A program made the translations under genes and the position numbers. 41,425 nucleotides of DNA. It comes from an uncultured Caryophanales bacterium. Lineage in GTDB: Bacteria; Bacillota_I; Bacilli_A; Izemoplasmatales; Hujiaoplasmataceae. Each line of letters begins with the position of its first letter. Positions within the stretch are counted from its first letter, which is position 1. Below are positions 25,191-32,961 of the stretch, in pieces. The stretch spans positions 1 to 41,425 of the forward strand of contig CALGNF010000125.1 of the NCBI GenBank assembly GCA_937958685.1. Reading direction: 5' to 3'. Below the pieces are notes generated by a model. It was given only the letters and a program-made list of their open reading frames with translations. It was not told the origin of the DNA and ran no database searches.

Positions 25191-26141
25191 TCATTGGAAG
25201 AGTGTCGAAAGCGCTTGGTCGTCGATGATGTTGATGATGCCCTGGCCGATCAGTTCGGCGATCGACAACTGGACAAGTTTGGAAAAATGTTTCTCTTTGG
25301 AAAGTTCGACCGTGTCCGTGCAGACAACCTCGACCAAAGGTGCCTCCTCCAAGAGTTTAATGGCGTTTCCGGAGAGCAGAGGATGTGTGCAACAAGCGTA
25401 GATATCCTTGGCTCCCGCTTCTTTCAAGGCGTATGCCGCGGCGGACATCGAGCCGCCGGTATCGATCATGTCGTCGACGAGGATGCAGTTTTTGCCGCGA
25501 ACCTTGCCGATGATGTTCATCACCTCGGCGACATTCGGTTCGGGGCGCGTCTTGTCGATGATCGCAATCGGTGCCACAAGCGCATCGGCGAGCGATCTGG
25601 CCCTGGCGACTCCGCCATGGTCAGGCGAGACGACGACGATATCGGTCAGGTTTTTCTGTTTCATGTATCTCGCGATGATCGGCAGGGAACGGAAATTGTC
25701 GATCGGGATGTTGAAGAAACCTTGGATCTGGGCGGCATGGAGATCCATGCAGATCACCCGCGTGGCGCCGCTGACCTGCAAGAGGTCGGCTACCAGTTTT
25801 GCCGAGATCGGTTGTCTGGCTTTGGCTTTCCGGTCCTGTCGAGAATAGCCGTAATAGGGGATCACGACGTTGATTTCCCTGGCGGAGGCCCGTTTGAGGG
25901 CATCCATCATGATCAGAAGTTCCATGATGTGTTCGTTGACGGGGTTGCAAGTCGATTGGATGACGAACACCTTGTGCCCCCTGACCGTTTCGGGAATGTT
26001 GATGTTGATCTCGCCGTCGGCGAAGTGAGTCACTTCGGAAACCGACAGGGGAATGCCGATGTAGTCTGCGATATCTTTGGCCAATTTCCTGTTCGAGCTC
26101 AATGCGAAAATCTTGACTTTTGAACCGTGAAAAACTGCCAT
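25191..26141 (-). CDS. prs: Ribose-phosphate pyrophosphokinase (PRPP synthetase)
   Basis: Makes PRPP from ribose 5-phosphate and ATP, feeding purine, pyrimidine, NAD, His and Trp synthesis and base salvage. The 316-residue length is typical of class I enzymes. FVIQSTCNPVNEHIMELLIM, YYGYSRQDRKAKARQPISAK and the PRPP-binding loop VDDMIDTGGS are present. GGAGG precedes the ATG. It follows spoVG after a strong terminator and has its own TATAAT at 26183-26188, so expression can be separate from spoVG. Some family members in salvage contexts use other pyrophosphate donors, but nothing suggests that here. Confidence 0.97.
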   Translation of the reverse strand: MAVFHGSKVKIFALSSNRKLAKDIADYIGIPLSVSEVTHFADGEININIPETVRGHKVFVIQSTCNPVNEHIMELLIMMDALKRASAREINVVIPYYGYSRQDRKAKARQPISAKLVADLLQVSGATRVICMDLHAAQIQGFFNIPIDNFRSLPIIARYMKQKNLTDIVVVSPDHGGVARARSLADALVAPIAIIDKTRPEPNVAEVMNIIGKVRGKNCILVDDMIDTGGSMSAAAYALKEAGAKDIYACCTHPLLSGNAIKLLEEAPLVEVVCTDTVELSKEKHFSKLVQLSIAELIGQGIINIIDDQALSTLFQ

Positions 26142-26204
26142 TTATATCCTCCGACTTCATATTGGATATCATTGCCAGACTTATTATACAACATTGGCGC
26201 CGAA

Positions 26205-26235
26205 TAAAAAAGTGCCAACTTCGCAAAGTTGGCAC
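26205..26235 (-). terminator. Terminator of spoVG
   Basis: GTGCCAAC/GTTGGCAC stem (26212-26219, 26228-26235) followed on the minus strand by TTTTTTATT. A prs promoter -10 (26183-26188) lies just beyond. Confidence 0.92.
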
Positions 26236-26254
26236 GGCGTCTTACAAAAGGAAT

Positions 26255-26524
26255 CTATTCAACTGGTAGTTCCGGAAGTTTAGCGAAAGCTTCCAAAACA
26301 GCTTTCTCGATCGCACTTCTGGTCTCGGTATTGATGGGATGAGCAACGTCCTTGAATTCACCGTTCGGCATCTTTCTGCTTGGCATCGCAACAAACAAAC
26401 CGTTTTTCCCCTCAATGATCCTCAGTTCGTGAACAACGAAGCACTCGTCGATGGTGATGGCGGCAATTCCAACCAAGCGGTTATCTCCGTTTACCCTTTT
26501 TGCGCGGACTTCTGTTATCAACAT
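26255..26524 (-). CDS. spoVG: Septation/RNA-binding regulator SpoVG
   Basis: An 89-residue nucleic-acid-binding regulator. It starts MLITEVRAKRVNGDNRLVGIA and has FVVHELRIIEGKNGLFVAMPSRK, the central family signature, then the HPINTETR segment before a C-terminal helix. The order ispE-spoVG-prs is that of Bacillus with glmU missing. SpoVG is known to affect septation, capsule and gene regulation in Bacillota, and its presence does not prove sporulation. Confidence 0.97.
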   Translation of the reverse strand: MLITEVRAKRVNGDNRLVGIAAITIDECFVVHELRIIEGKNGLFVAMPSRKMPNGEFKDVAHPINTETRSAIEKAVLEAFAKLPELPVE

Positions 26525-26543
26525 ACTCCCACCTCTTTAGTTG

Positions 26544-26552
26544 ATTATATCA
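26544..26552 (-). promoter_or_regulatory. Extended -10 promoter of spoVG
   Basis: TGATATAAT on the minus strand, 20 bases before the ATG; AGAGGTGGGAG serves as the ribosome site. Confidence 0.65.
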
Positions 26553-26589
26553 CGCAAAAAATCGTTTTTCCATAGGGTTGCCGAATAAA

Positions 26590-27441
26590 TCACAAAAAAT
26601 CATAGAGCCCGACGAAATATTTTTCGCCAAATTCAGCGATGAAATTGGTTACTCCCGCTTCGGTTTCGGGGATCATTTTGACGAATGTCGACCCTGTTCC
26701 GGTCATCACCAGATTCGTCTTTCCCAAGCGTTCGGCCAACAGGTCCCTGGCGTTTTTGACATCTTCATAGTTGTCCGCCACTAGTGGTTCGAAGGCGTTT
26801 GCGAGCAATGAGGCAAAGCTGGTTATGTTCTTGTCCGCAAGCGCCTGGAGAACGGGGGCGATATCCGTATTGGCAAATCCCGCCTTGTTCCCCAGATCAA
26901 AAACCGCTTGTGTGGACACATAAACCTTTGGATTGAAGAGCAGGATCTTCCAAGGTTTCCAATCGATGTCGAGTTTGGTGATTTTTTCCCCGACGCCTTC
27001 GACAAGCGCTGGATGATCGACCAGACAATAAGGTATGTCAGCCCCGAACCGAAGGCCGATTTCAGCCATTTCCGACTCGTTGAGGTTGAGAGATAACAAC
27101 TTGCTCATGCCTTTGATGATCGCGGCCGCATCCGCGGAGTTGCCGGCAAGCCCGGCGCCAAAGGGGATGTTCTTTTCAATCGTGATCCGCACGCCCTCCT
27201 CCGGAGCATAGGCCCTTAGGATCTCTGAGGCGACATCGTGGACAACATTGTTCTGGTTTGACAGAAACAAATCGTTGGACACGATCAAAGCCAGGCCCGG
27301 AGTGGGTATTTTCTCGATCCGGATCGTATCGAACAAGTTGATTTTTGCGTTGATCATCTGCAAATCGTGGTAGCCGTCTTTCCGTTGGCTGAGGACGTTG
27401 ATGAAGAGATTGACTTTGGCAAAGGCCTTCTCTTCGATCAT
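26590..27441 (-). CDS. ispE: 4-diphosphocytidyl-2-C-methyl-D-erythritol kinase
   Basis: GHMP kinase of the MEP pathway to isoprenoid precursors. The 283-residue length is normal. AFAKVNLFINVLSQRKDGYHDL is the typical start; the ATP loop is IPFGAGLAGNSADAAA (family PxxAGLGGGSSDAA, so the glycine-rich part is slightly altered); the C-terminal GTGSTFV is the last GHMP motif (usually GSGxxxF). GGAGGTG is six bases before the ATG. This gene implies that the cell uses the MEP route; no other MEP gene is in the window. Confidence 0.93.
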   Translation of the reverse strand: MIEEKAFAKVNLFINVLSQRKDGYHDLQMINAKINLFDTIRIEKIPTPGLALIVSNDLFLSNQNNVVHDVASEILRAYAPEEGVRITIEKNIPFGAGLAGNSADAAAIIKGMSKLLSLNLNESEMAEIGLRFGADIPYCLVDHPALVEGVGEKITKLDIDWKPWKILLFNPKVYVSTQAVFDLGNKAGFANTDIAPVLQALADKNITSFASLLANAFEPLVADNYEDVKNARDLLAERLGKTNLVMTGTGSTFVKMIPETEAGVTNFIAEFGEKYFVGLYDFL

Positions 27442-27487
27442 GCTGGTCACCTCCAAAACGAATGTTGTGATCGTTTGTCTTGTCTTG

Positions 27488-27496
27488 ATTGTAGCA
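27488..27496 (-). promoter_or_regulatory. Extended -10 promoter of ispE
   Basis: TGCTACAAT on the minus strand, about 47 bases before the ispE start codon. Confidence 0.5.
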
Positions 27497-27511
27497 CATA
27501 GTGTCCCAAGA

Positions 27512-27533
27512 AAAAACCGCAAGCGCGGTTTTT
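27512..27533 (-). terminator. Terminator of the peptidase-glycerate kinase operon
   Basis: AAAAACCGC/GCGGTTTTT with a four-base loop; symmetrical A/T tails give a T-run on the minus strand. Confidence 0.9.
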
Positions 27534-27566
27534 GGTTGACAAACGATAATCAATGATTCAAGCGAA

Positions 27567-28670
27567 TCAACCCAAAATGAGGCCAACACATTCTTGAAGT
27601 CGCGCCTTCAAAGCCGTGACATCACGGATTGCGGGTGTCTTTGGCAGAAATAACGAACAACATTCAACCCCGTGTTCTCCGGCAAGGCGCAACCCTTCCA
27701 GAGTTACTGTCGCCGAGAGTGAAACAAGGCGCGTGCGGCTTTCCCGGAGTCGGTCGATCAGGCCGGAGAGGACCTTCCCGTCAAAGCTTTGTTCATCCAG
27801 ACGTCCCTCCCCGGTGATCACCAGATCGGCGTCTCGGATGTGTTGTGCAAAGCCAAGGCCATCGAGGATCGCCTCGATTCCGGATTTGATCGTGACGTTC
27901 GGCAACAAAGAGAATCCGGCAGGGATGCCGCCGGCCGCACCCATCCCCGCTTGATCGGTGTCGACACCCGCTGAGTGAAGCAACTTCTGGAATGACCCCA
28001 TGTTGCCTTCCAAGATTTCGATGTCTTTGGCTGAGGCGCCTTTTTGCGCCGCGAACACTCTTGATGCGCCTTTGGGCCCGGTCAGGGGGTTGAGAACATC
28101 GGTATAAAGGAGCAACTCCACATCATGTAAAAGCGTTCTTGCCTTGTCCAATAGGATTGTGCGGACGTTGCCGAGCGTTCCGCCTGTAGGGATAAACGCT
28201 TCTTCAAGGTTGTTTAAAAAGTCCACTCCCAGCTCGGACAGCGCGCCGCAGCCAGCATCGTTGGTCGCCGATCCGCCCAGACCGATGGCGATCGTTTTGA
28301 CGCCCCGCTCGACAAGCGCGCGGATATCGATTCCCAAGCCACGGGAAGTGGCCTGCAAGATGTCGTGATCGGCATCAACCTGCGGCAATCCGCAGCTGGA
28401 GGCGCACTCCAGAACACCAAACTCATTACCCAGAAGCAACGCCTTGCTTTGAAGCGGTTTGGCAGTGGCGCTTAGGGAGTCGATCGTGATCGATACGCCT
28501 TTGTGCAGGTGATTCCAGGTTTCGCCAAAGCCTTCACCACCATCAGAAAGCGGCATTGTCGTCACCGCGATCCCCGCGTCGATCGCCCGGATCGCCTCTG
28601 TGATCCATAAGGCGATCTCGGAAGCGCTGTATGTGCCCTTGAAGGAATCGGGACAGACGACGACTTTCAT
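27567..28670 (-). CDS. Glycerate kinase (GlxK/GarK type)
   Basis: Phosphorylates glycerate, usually to 2-phosphoglycerate for this family, linking glycerate or glyoxylate use to glycolysis. The 367-residue length fits. The start MKVVVCPDSFKGTYSASEIA and PLSDGGEGFGETW are strong family markers; IAIGLGGSATNDAGCG and GITGEGRLDEQS-like VITGEGRLDEQSFDGK carry the catalytic part. Its ATG overlaps the stop of the peptidase gene by four bases (ATGA), so the two are translationally coupled. Confidence 0.94.
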   Translation of the reverse strand: MKVVVCPDSFKGTYSASEIALWITEAIRAIDAGIAVTTMPLSDGGEGFGETWNHLHKGVSITIDSLSATAKPLQSKALLLGNEFGVLECASSCGLPQVDADHDILQATSRGLGIDIRALVERGVKTIAIGLGGSATNDAGCGALSELGVDFLNNLEEAFIPTGGTLGNVRTILLDKARTLLHDVELLLYTDVLNPLTGPKGASRVFAAQKGASAKDIEILEGNMGSFQKLLHSAGVDTDQAGMGAAGGIPAGFSLLPNVTIKSGIEAILDGLGFAQHIRDADLVITGEGRLDEQSFDGKVLSGLIDRLRESRTRLVSLSATVTLEGLRLAGEHGVECCSLFLPKTPAIRDVTALKARLQECVGLILG

Positions 28671-29932
28671 TTGCCGCTCCTTGCGGCAAGTTCCCGGGAG
28701 AACACGTTCGCATCGAGTTTTTTGTTCTTATTGCGCCAGAGTTTGGGTTGGGAAAGCCCGGTGATGGAGGTGGCGATTTGCATATATGGTTTTAAAAATC
28801 TTTCCTCGATCTCCAGGCAGTTTGCAACCAGGTTTTCACGATCCTCTTTCGCCCTTGATGCGTGAAATCCTTCCCCTAGTTTGTCGATTTCGGCTTGTGC
28901 CTGATGCAAGCGCAGGCGATAGTCTTTGAGATCGATTCGGCCCGCATACAAACAGCGGCGGATCTTTTCCTGGCGCAGCCAATATCCATAAGCGGAAGTT
29001 TCATCATCAAAGACGATCCCGGTATGGGCGTCAAGAAACGCCGGTTTGAACAATGACAGACAAGGCGTTGAGGCCGATGTGAGCATCAGACTCATTTCGC
29101 CGCCTTCAACTTTCACCACCATGCTGGCGGTGGTATGGTCGCCAAGAACGCTCCGGTGCATGCAAAGGCTACGCAAGGACCCTTTGGTGAACAAGGTGTT
29201 CTCATCATCGGGATGATGAGACTGCATCAGTTGGCGCAAGCCGAAGAAATCGTCTTTCTCAAGCAAAGCAAGCCCGTTTTCGCCAAAGCGACGACGGGAG
29301 AGCGAACAGGAAAAATGTGTGAACAGCGGTTCGACATTGTGGCGGTAGAAGTCTTTTTTGACGTCCTGGCTGCCTTGAGTGGCCTCGGTGCGGATCGACA
29401 AGCGATTGGAGATGTTGCCATAATCCGCGATCGGTTTGGCAACCCATGCCTTGCCTGCGGTTTCCAAAATCCAGGCTTCGTTGCGATCGGCAATCAGATA
29501 TGAGTTGTCGTAGTAAAAAGGTTTGTCAAAACCGCAGTTGCCGCCCTGTCCGTAAATGGATAGCAATTCAGTGATGATCTCGACACCTTTTCTGGCGTTC
29601 TCTGCGCGTTCCAAGACCAATCGCACATAATCCATGCCGATCAGCGATGGCTTTTTTTTGTTTTTGGCGCGGGTGAAGACCGCTTCATTGCCGATTGTGA
29701 CACCTTGGTCATTCACGCCCATTTCCGCTCCCCAGGTCCATGATGGCCGGACGATGATACAGCCGTATGTTTGCTTCACTTGGGGAATCGAGATGTAAGT
29801 ACACGCCAAAGATTCATCCTGCCACAAGGCGGCGGGAATGAATAGCGAGAGGTTGGGTTCGTTGGGGCTGCGATCGCTGTTCTTGGCAAACAAATAACCG
29901 GTATCCGTCTTTTTATAAAGCGTGTCACACAT
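28667..29932 (-). CDS. Secernin/C69-type peptidase (Ntn hydrolase)
   Basis: The 421-residue protein begins MCDTLYKKTDTGYLFAKNSD, so Cys2 becomes the N-terminal nucleophile after Met removal, as in C69 dipeptidases and secernins. Further family blocks are RPSWTWGAEMGVNDQGVTIGNEAVF, GMDYVRLVLERAENA, YGQGGNCGF and LIADRNEAWILETAGKAW, closest in feel to secernins. No signal peptide is visible, so it is likely cytoplasmic. It is the first gene of a two-gene unit with glycerate kinase. It may hydrolyse dipeptides or other amide bonds; the substrate is unknown. Confidence 0.92.
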   Translation of the reverse strand: MCDTLYKKTDTGYLFAKNSDRSPNEPNLSLFIPAALWQDESLACTYISIPQVKQTYGCIIVRPSWTWGAEMGVNDQGVTIGNEAVFTRAKNKKKPSLIGMDYVRLVLERAENARKGVEIITELLSIYGQGGNCGFDKPFYYDNSYLIADRNEAWILETAGKAWVAKPIADYGNISNRLSIRTEATQGSQDVKKDFYRHNVEPLFTHFSCSLSRRRFGENGLALLEKDDFFGLRQLMQSHHPDDENTLFTKGSLRSLCMHRSVLGDHTTASMVVKVEGGEMSLMLTSASTPCLSLFKPAFLDAHTGIVFDDETSAYGYWLRQEKIRRCLYAGRIDLKDYRLRLHQAQAEIDKLGEGFHASRAKEDRENLVANCLEIEERFLKPYMQIATSITGLSQPKLWRNKNKKLDANVFSRELAARSGK

Positions 29933-30027
29933 GTTATCACTTCGCCTTCCTTCATCAGTCTAGCGCCAAGCGGTCCCGCTTGTCAAGTGTCTGCGTCATT
30001 ATGAACTTTGTCTTCGTCATAACCGAA

Positions 30028-30070
30028 AACGCCCACATCGTTGCTGTTTTACGAGAAAGGCGCGGGCGTT
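30028..30070 (-). terminator. Probable terminator of the polymerase-YolD operon
   Basis: AACGCCC (30028-30034) and GGGCGTT (30064-30070) pair, with a 29-base loop that may fold further; TTTTC follows on the minus strand. Confidence 0.55.
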
Positions 30071-30081
30071 CTGGTGTTGTT

Positions 30082-30411
30082 TTAGGAAAGGCGGATGTCG
30101 ACGATATCCTCCGCCCGGAACTTTTCCAATGTCGACAGGACGATCTGCCGGTTCTGGTAGTCGACCCGTTTGATGTTGCCGAAGGTGTAGCGGATGTATC
30201 CGTCCGCATAATACCTGATTTCCACGTCCTTTGCCTCGTGGACCGCGACAGCCAGTTTCTGGTTGAGTTCCTCATAGGCGTCGTCACTCAAAATCGGCTT
30301 TTCTTTCTTGCCGAGACGGTATTTCATGTCCGTAAGCATCGAATGGTAGCCGACAAGCGCGTCAAAGGCGTTCCATTTGATGATGCCCCGGTCGACATAG
30401 GTTCTAGGCAT
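30082..30411 (-). CDS. YolD-like family protein
   Basis: A 109-residue protein starting MPRTYVDRGIIKWNAFDALVG, which matches the YolD-like family start (DRGMIKWxPFxSL). Later LSDDAYEELNQKL and VEIRYYADGYIRYTFGNIKRVD also fit. The family is usually encoded just after a UvrX/UmuC-like polymerase and is thought to stand in for UmuD, though its biochemistry is poorly known. The start overlaps the polymerase stop by eight bases. The longer open frame upstream belongs to the polymerase region in another frame. Confidence 0.9.
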   Translation of the reverse strand: MPRTYVDRGIIKWNAFDALVGYHSMLTDMKYRLGKKEKPILSDDAYEELNQKLAVAVHEAKDVEIRYYADGYIRYTFGNIKRVDYQNRQIVLSTLEKFRAEDIVDIRLS

Positions 30412-31669
30412 GGTGGCCACCGATCGTTTCGTTGCGCGCCTTGGCTGTCGATGCTTCCAGTTCTGAGGAACTCCGGTTGACGCTGTTTTTGCCAAATCTG
30501 ATCTTGATCTCATCCATCGCCGCGAAGATCTGTTGTTCCTTGACGACTTTTTCCACATCTTCGAACAAGCTGAATTGATAGTCGTTCTTGTCGGTGAACC
30601 CGGCCACGGCGACATGGATGCGCCGGATCGGCTCGTTTTCGTAATGCTTGTCGAATAGTTTCAGGCAGGCCTGGTAAATCGTCGATTCGCTCGCTGAAGG
30701 CTGTTCAAGTTTGATTTGTCTGGCAAAACCGCCGCCTGTGTCTTTGCTGTAGGCGACGCCGAAATGGACGGTGTTCGCCAACTTGCGACTGATGCGCAGT
30801 CTCCTGACGACATCATCGACCATCTCGAGCATGATCTGGAAGATGTCGGGTTTGAAATAATCCCGAAACAGCACCTGACTGGTTCCGTAACTTTTGTGTA
30901 CCGGCCGGATCTTCAGTTTATCCTGGATCAGGCTCATGTCGATGCCGTGGGTGTGATAATACAGTTCCTCCCCCAACACACCGAATTTTCGTTTCAGTTT
31001 GGCAACATCGGCATTGGCGATGTCGCCAATCTTGTGAAAGCCCATCTTGTTCAGATGCGCCTCCATGTTTTTGCCGATGCCCCACATCTTGCAAAGCGGC
31101 GATACCGGCCAAAGCCGTGCGGGAATATCCTCATAATCCCATTTGGCGATGTAGTCCTTGGCGCTTTTCGATTCGATGTCGAGCGCCAGTTTTGCCATCA
31201 GCATGTTCGGGCCGATGCCGCAACTGGAATAGACCTTGGTCTCCCGGTAGATCTCGTCCATGATCATCTTGGCGATTTCATAATCCGTTTTCCTGTAATA
31301 ATCAAGATACTCCGTCAAATCAAGGAACACTTCGTCAACGGAATAGACGTACATGTCTTCCTCAGAGACGTAGCGCAGATAGATTTCGACGACCTTGGCG
31401 GAATATTCGAGATATTTTTCCATCCGCGGTTTCTGAAACATGATCTTCATATTCTTGGGAAGTTCAAAAATCCGCAGGCGATTCGGTATGCCGAGGCTTT
31501 TAAGGTAAGGCGAGACGGCGAGCACGATCGCGCCGCTGCCGTGTGAGCGGTCGGCGACGACGAGTGGCGTCTTGAACGGATCCAAGCCTAAAAGACTGCA
31601 TTCGACCGAGGCGAAAAAACTCTTGAGATCGATGCAGATGATGTGCTTGTGAAGTCTGTATTCGTCCAA
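30404..31669 (-). CDS. Y-family DNA polymerase, UvrX/UmuC-like
   Basis: Translesion polymerase of 421 residues. Catalytic motifs are IICIDLKSFFASVEC (first Asp, steric-gate Phe region) and YSVDEVFLDLT (SVDE carboxylates). The thumb and little-finger parts follow, with GIGKNMEAHLNKMG as the helix-hairpin-helix. The C-terminus lacks a clear beta-clamp motif but has DYQFSLFED, similar to the QLSLF clamp-binding sequence. The start is TTG, with AAGGAG about eleven bases upstream; the family-like start LxxYRLHKHIICIDLKSFF supports it. It is paired with a YolD-like gene, as in Bacillus yqjW-yqjX. No CGAAC-N4-GTTCG LexA box is visible upstream. Confidence 0.94.
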   Translation of the reverse strand: MDEYRLHKHIICIDLKSFFASVECSLLGLDPFKTPLVVADRSHGSGAIVLAVSPYLKSLGIPNRLRIFELPKNMKIMFQKPRMEKYLEYSAKVVEIYLRYVSEEDMYVYSVDEVFLDLTEYLDYYRKTDYEIAKMIMDEIYRETKVYSSCGIGPNMLMAKLALDIESKSAKDYIAKWDYEDIPARLWPVSPLCKMWGIGKNMEAHLNKMGFHKIGDIANADVAKLKRKFGVLGEELYYHTHGIDMSLIQDKLKIRPVHKSYGTSQVLFRDYFKPDIFQIMLEMVDDVVRRLRISRKLANTVHFGVAYSKDTGGGFARQIKLEQPSASESTIYQACLKLFDKHYENEPIRRIHVAVAGFTDKNDYQFSLFEDVEKVVKEQQIFAAMDEIKIRFGKNSVNRSSSELEASTAKARNETIGGHHA

Positions 31670-31693
31670 GATCCATCGCTCTCCTTTGCTTAA

Positions 31694-31726
31694 ATTATAT
31701 CTTTTTTACAGAGTAAAAGAAACTCT
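31694..31726 (-). promoter_or_regulatory. Promoter region of the polymerase operon with an inverted repeat
   Basis: TATAAT at 31694-31699 on the minus strand. AGAGT (31710-31714) and ACTCT (31722-31726) form an inverted repeat that spans the expected -35 position. Confidence 0.45.
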
Positions 31727-31791
31727 TATAACATGGTTTTTTGGTGAAAATGCTATCATAAAGAGCGTGACTACATTATTCCTTATGTAAA

Positions 31792-31814
31792 TAAAAATCG
31801 AGCCGTTTTGGCTC
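31792..31814 (-). terminator. Terminator of the folD-purB-punA-pspC operon
   Basis: GAGCC/GGCTC with a five-base loop, followed on the minus strand by GATTTTTATTT. Confidence 0.8.
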
Positions 31815-31833
31815 AATATTTTGATCATGATGT

Positions 31834-32097
31834 TTATTTGTCGTACTTGGCAAAGGGGTCGTCGTTGTCGACGATTGTTTGTTTCTCTTTGCGAATCTTT
31901 TCCATCACGACCGCCTTGGGCTCGACGACAATCGCCATGATCAGGTAAGCCAATAGACCGCTGCCGGCACACAGCACGGCAATTAGCCACAAAACCCGGA
32001 TCAGCGTGACATCGACTTCAAGATAGTCGGCGAGACCAGCGCAGACTCCAAAAATCTGCTTATTATCCGTATCCCGGTATAATCTTCTTTTTTCCAT
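31834..32097 (-). CDS. PspC domain membrane protein
   Basis: An 87-residue protein starting MEKRRLYRDTDNKQIFGVCAGLADYLEVDVTLIRVLW, a textbook PspC domain, with a hydrophobic helix pair to about residue 65 and a charged tail ending DDPFAKYDK. The ATG at 32095-32097 is preceded by AAGGA nine bases upstream. It is the last gene of the purine/folate operon, 40 bases after punA. PspC domains occur in membrane-stress regulators; no partner gene is adjacent. Confidence 0.92.
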   Translation of the reverse strand: MEKRRLYRDTDNKQIFGVCAGLADYLEVDVTLIRVLWLIAVLCAGSGLLAYLIMAIVVEPKAVVMEKIRKEKQTIVDNDDPFAKYDK

Positions 32098-32137
32098 ATG
32101 CAATATCCTTTCCATATATATGACAATAGCGTGACAT

Positions 32138-32959
32138 TTACAACTTTTCGAGGATCCCTTCAAGTAACATGATGAGGTCCTTGGCGATTTTTTGCCCCCT
32201 GTCCAGCACCTCTTCATGCGACAACTTGCTTTCACTGATGCCGGTTGCCATATTGGTGACGCAAGCGATTCCCAAAACTCTGATACCGGCATGCCTGGCG
32301 ACGATGGTCTCGGGGACGGTGGACATGCCGATGACATCGCCTCCCATGTTTCTGTAAGCCTTGATTTCGGCTTTGGTTTCGTAACTGGGGCCGAGATAAC
32401 CAACGTAAATCCCTTTCTTGATGTTGATCTTCGCATTGGTCGCAACCGTTTCTGCCAGGTTTCGAAGTTCTGTGTCATACGGTTCGCTCATATCACAAAA
32501 TCGTTCGCCGATTTCGTCGAAGTTCCTGCCGACAAGCGGATTTCTGCCCGTCATGTTGAGATGATCGGTTATCAGGGTCATCTCTCCCGGCCGAATGTTT
32601 TCATTCATCGAGCCGCAGGCGTTGGTGATGATGAGGTTTTTGACCCCGAGGAGTGCGAACAACTGGATCGGAAACCGCATATCCTCATCGGTGCAACCTT
32701 CGTAATAGTGGTTTCGTCCCTGCATGCAATAGACGGGCGTTTCCGCGATGCATCCGATCGAAAGCAGGCCTTTGTGGCCGGATACGGTGCCGCTGCGAAA
32801 GTGGGGGATTTCAGAATAGGGAATATCCGTCCGTCTGTCCATGGAGCCGACGATCTCGCCGAGTCCGGATCCAAGGATGATCAGTGTCGTGGGTTTCAGA
32901 TTCGTTCTTGCGGTTATTGCCGTGATCGCCTTGTTGAATCTTTCTCTGACTTCATCCAT
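32138..32959 (-). CDS. punA: Purine nucleoside phosphorylase (trimeric type)
   Basis: Splits purine nucleosides with phosphate to free base and ribose or deoxyribose 1-phosphate. The 273-residue length is typical. ILGSGLGEIV is the phosphate-binding start, HKGLLSIG and MQGRNHYYEG are conserved, LIITNACGSMN and GGDVIGMSTVPE are signature blocks (MSTVPE marks the PNP-I/MTAP family), and the base-binding Asn lies in CVTNMATG. It starts two bases after the purB stop, so they are coupled. This fits salvage of nucleosides released by the surface nuclease system. Confidence 0.95.
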   Translation of the reverse strand: MDEVRERFNKAITAITARTNLKPTTLIILGSGLGEIVGSMDRRTDIPYSEIPHFRSGTVSGHKGLLSIGCIAETPVYCMQGRNHYYEGCTDEDMRFPIQLFALLGVKNLIITNACGSMNENIRPGEMTLITDHLNMTGRNPLVGRNFDEIGERFCDMSEPYDTELRNLAETVATNAKINIKKGIYVGYLGPSYETKAEIKAYRNMGGDVIGMSTVPETIVARHAGIRVLGIACVTNMATGISESKLSHEEVLDRGQKIAKDLIMLLEGILEKL

Positions 32960-32961
32960 GG

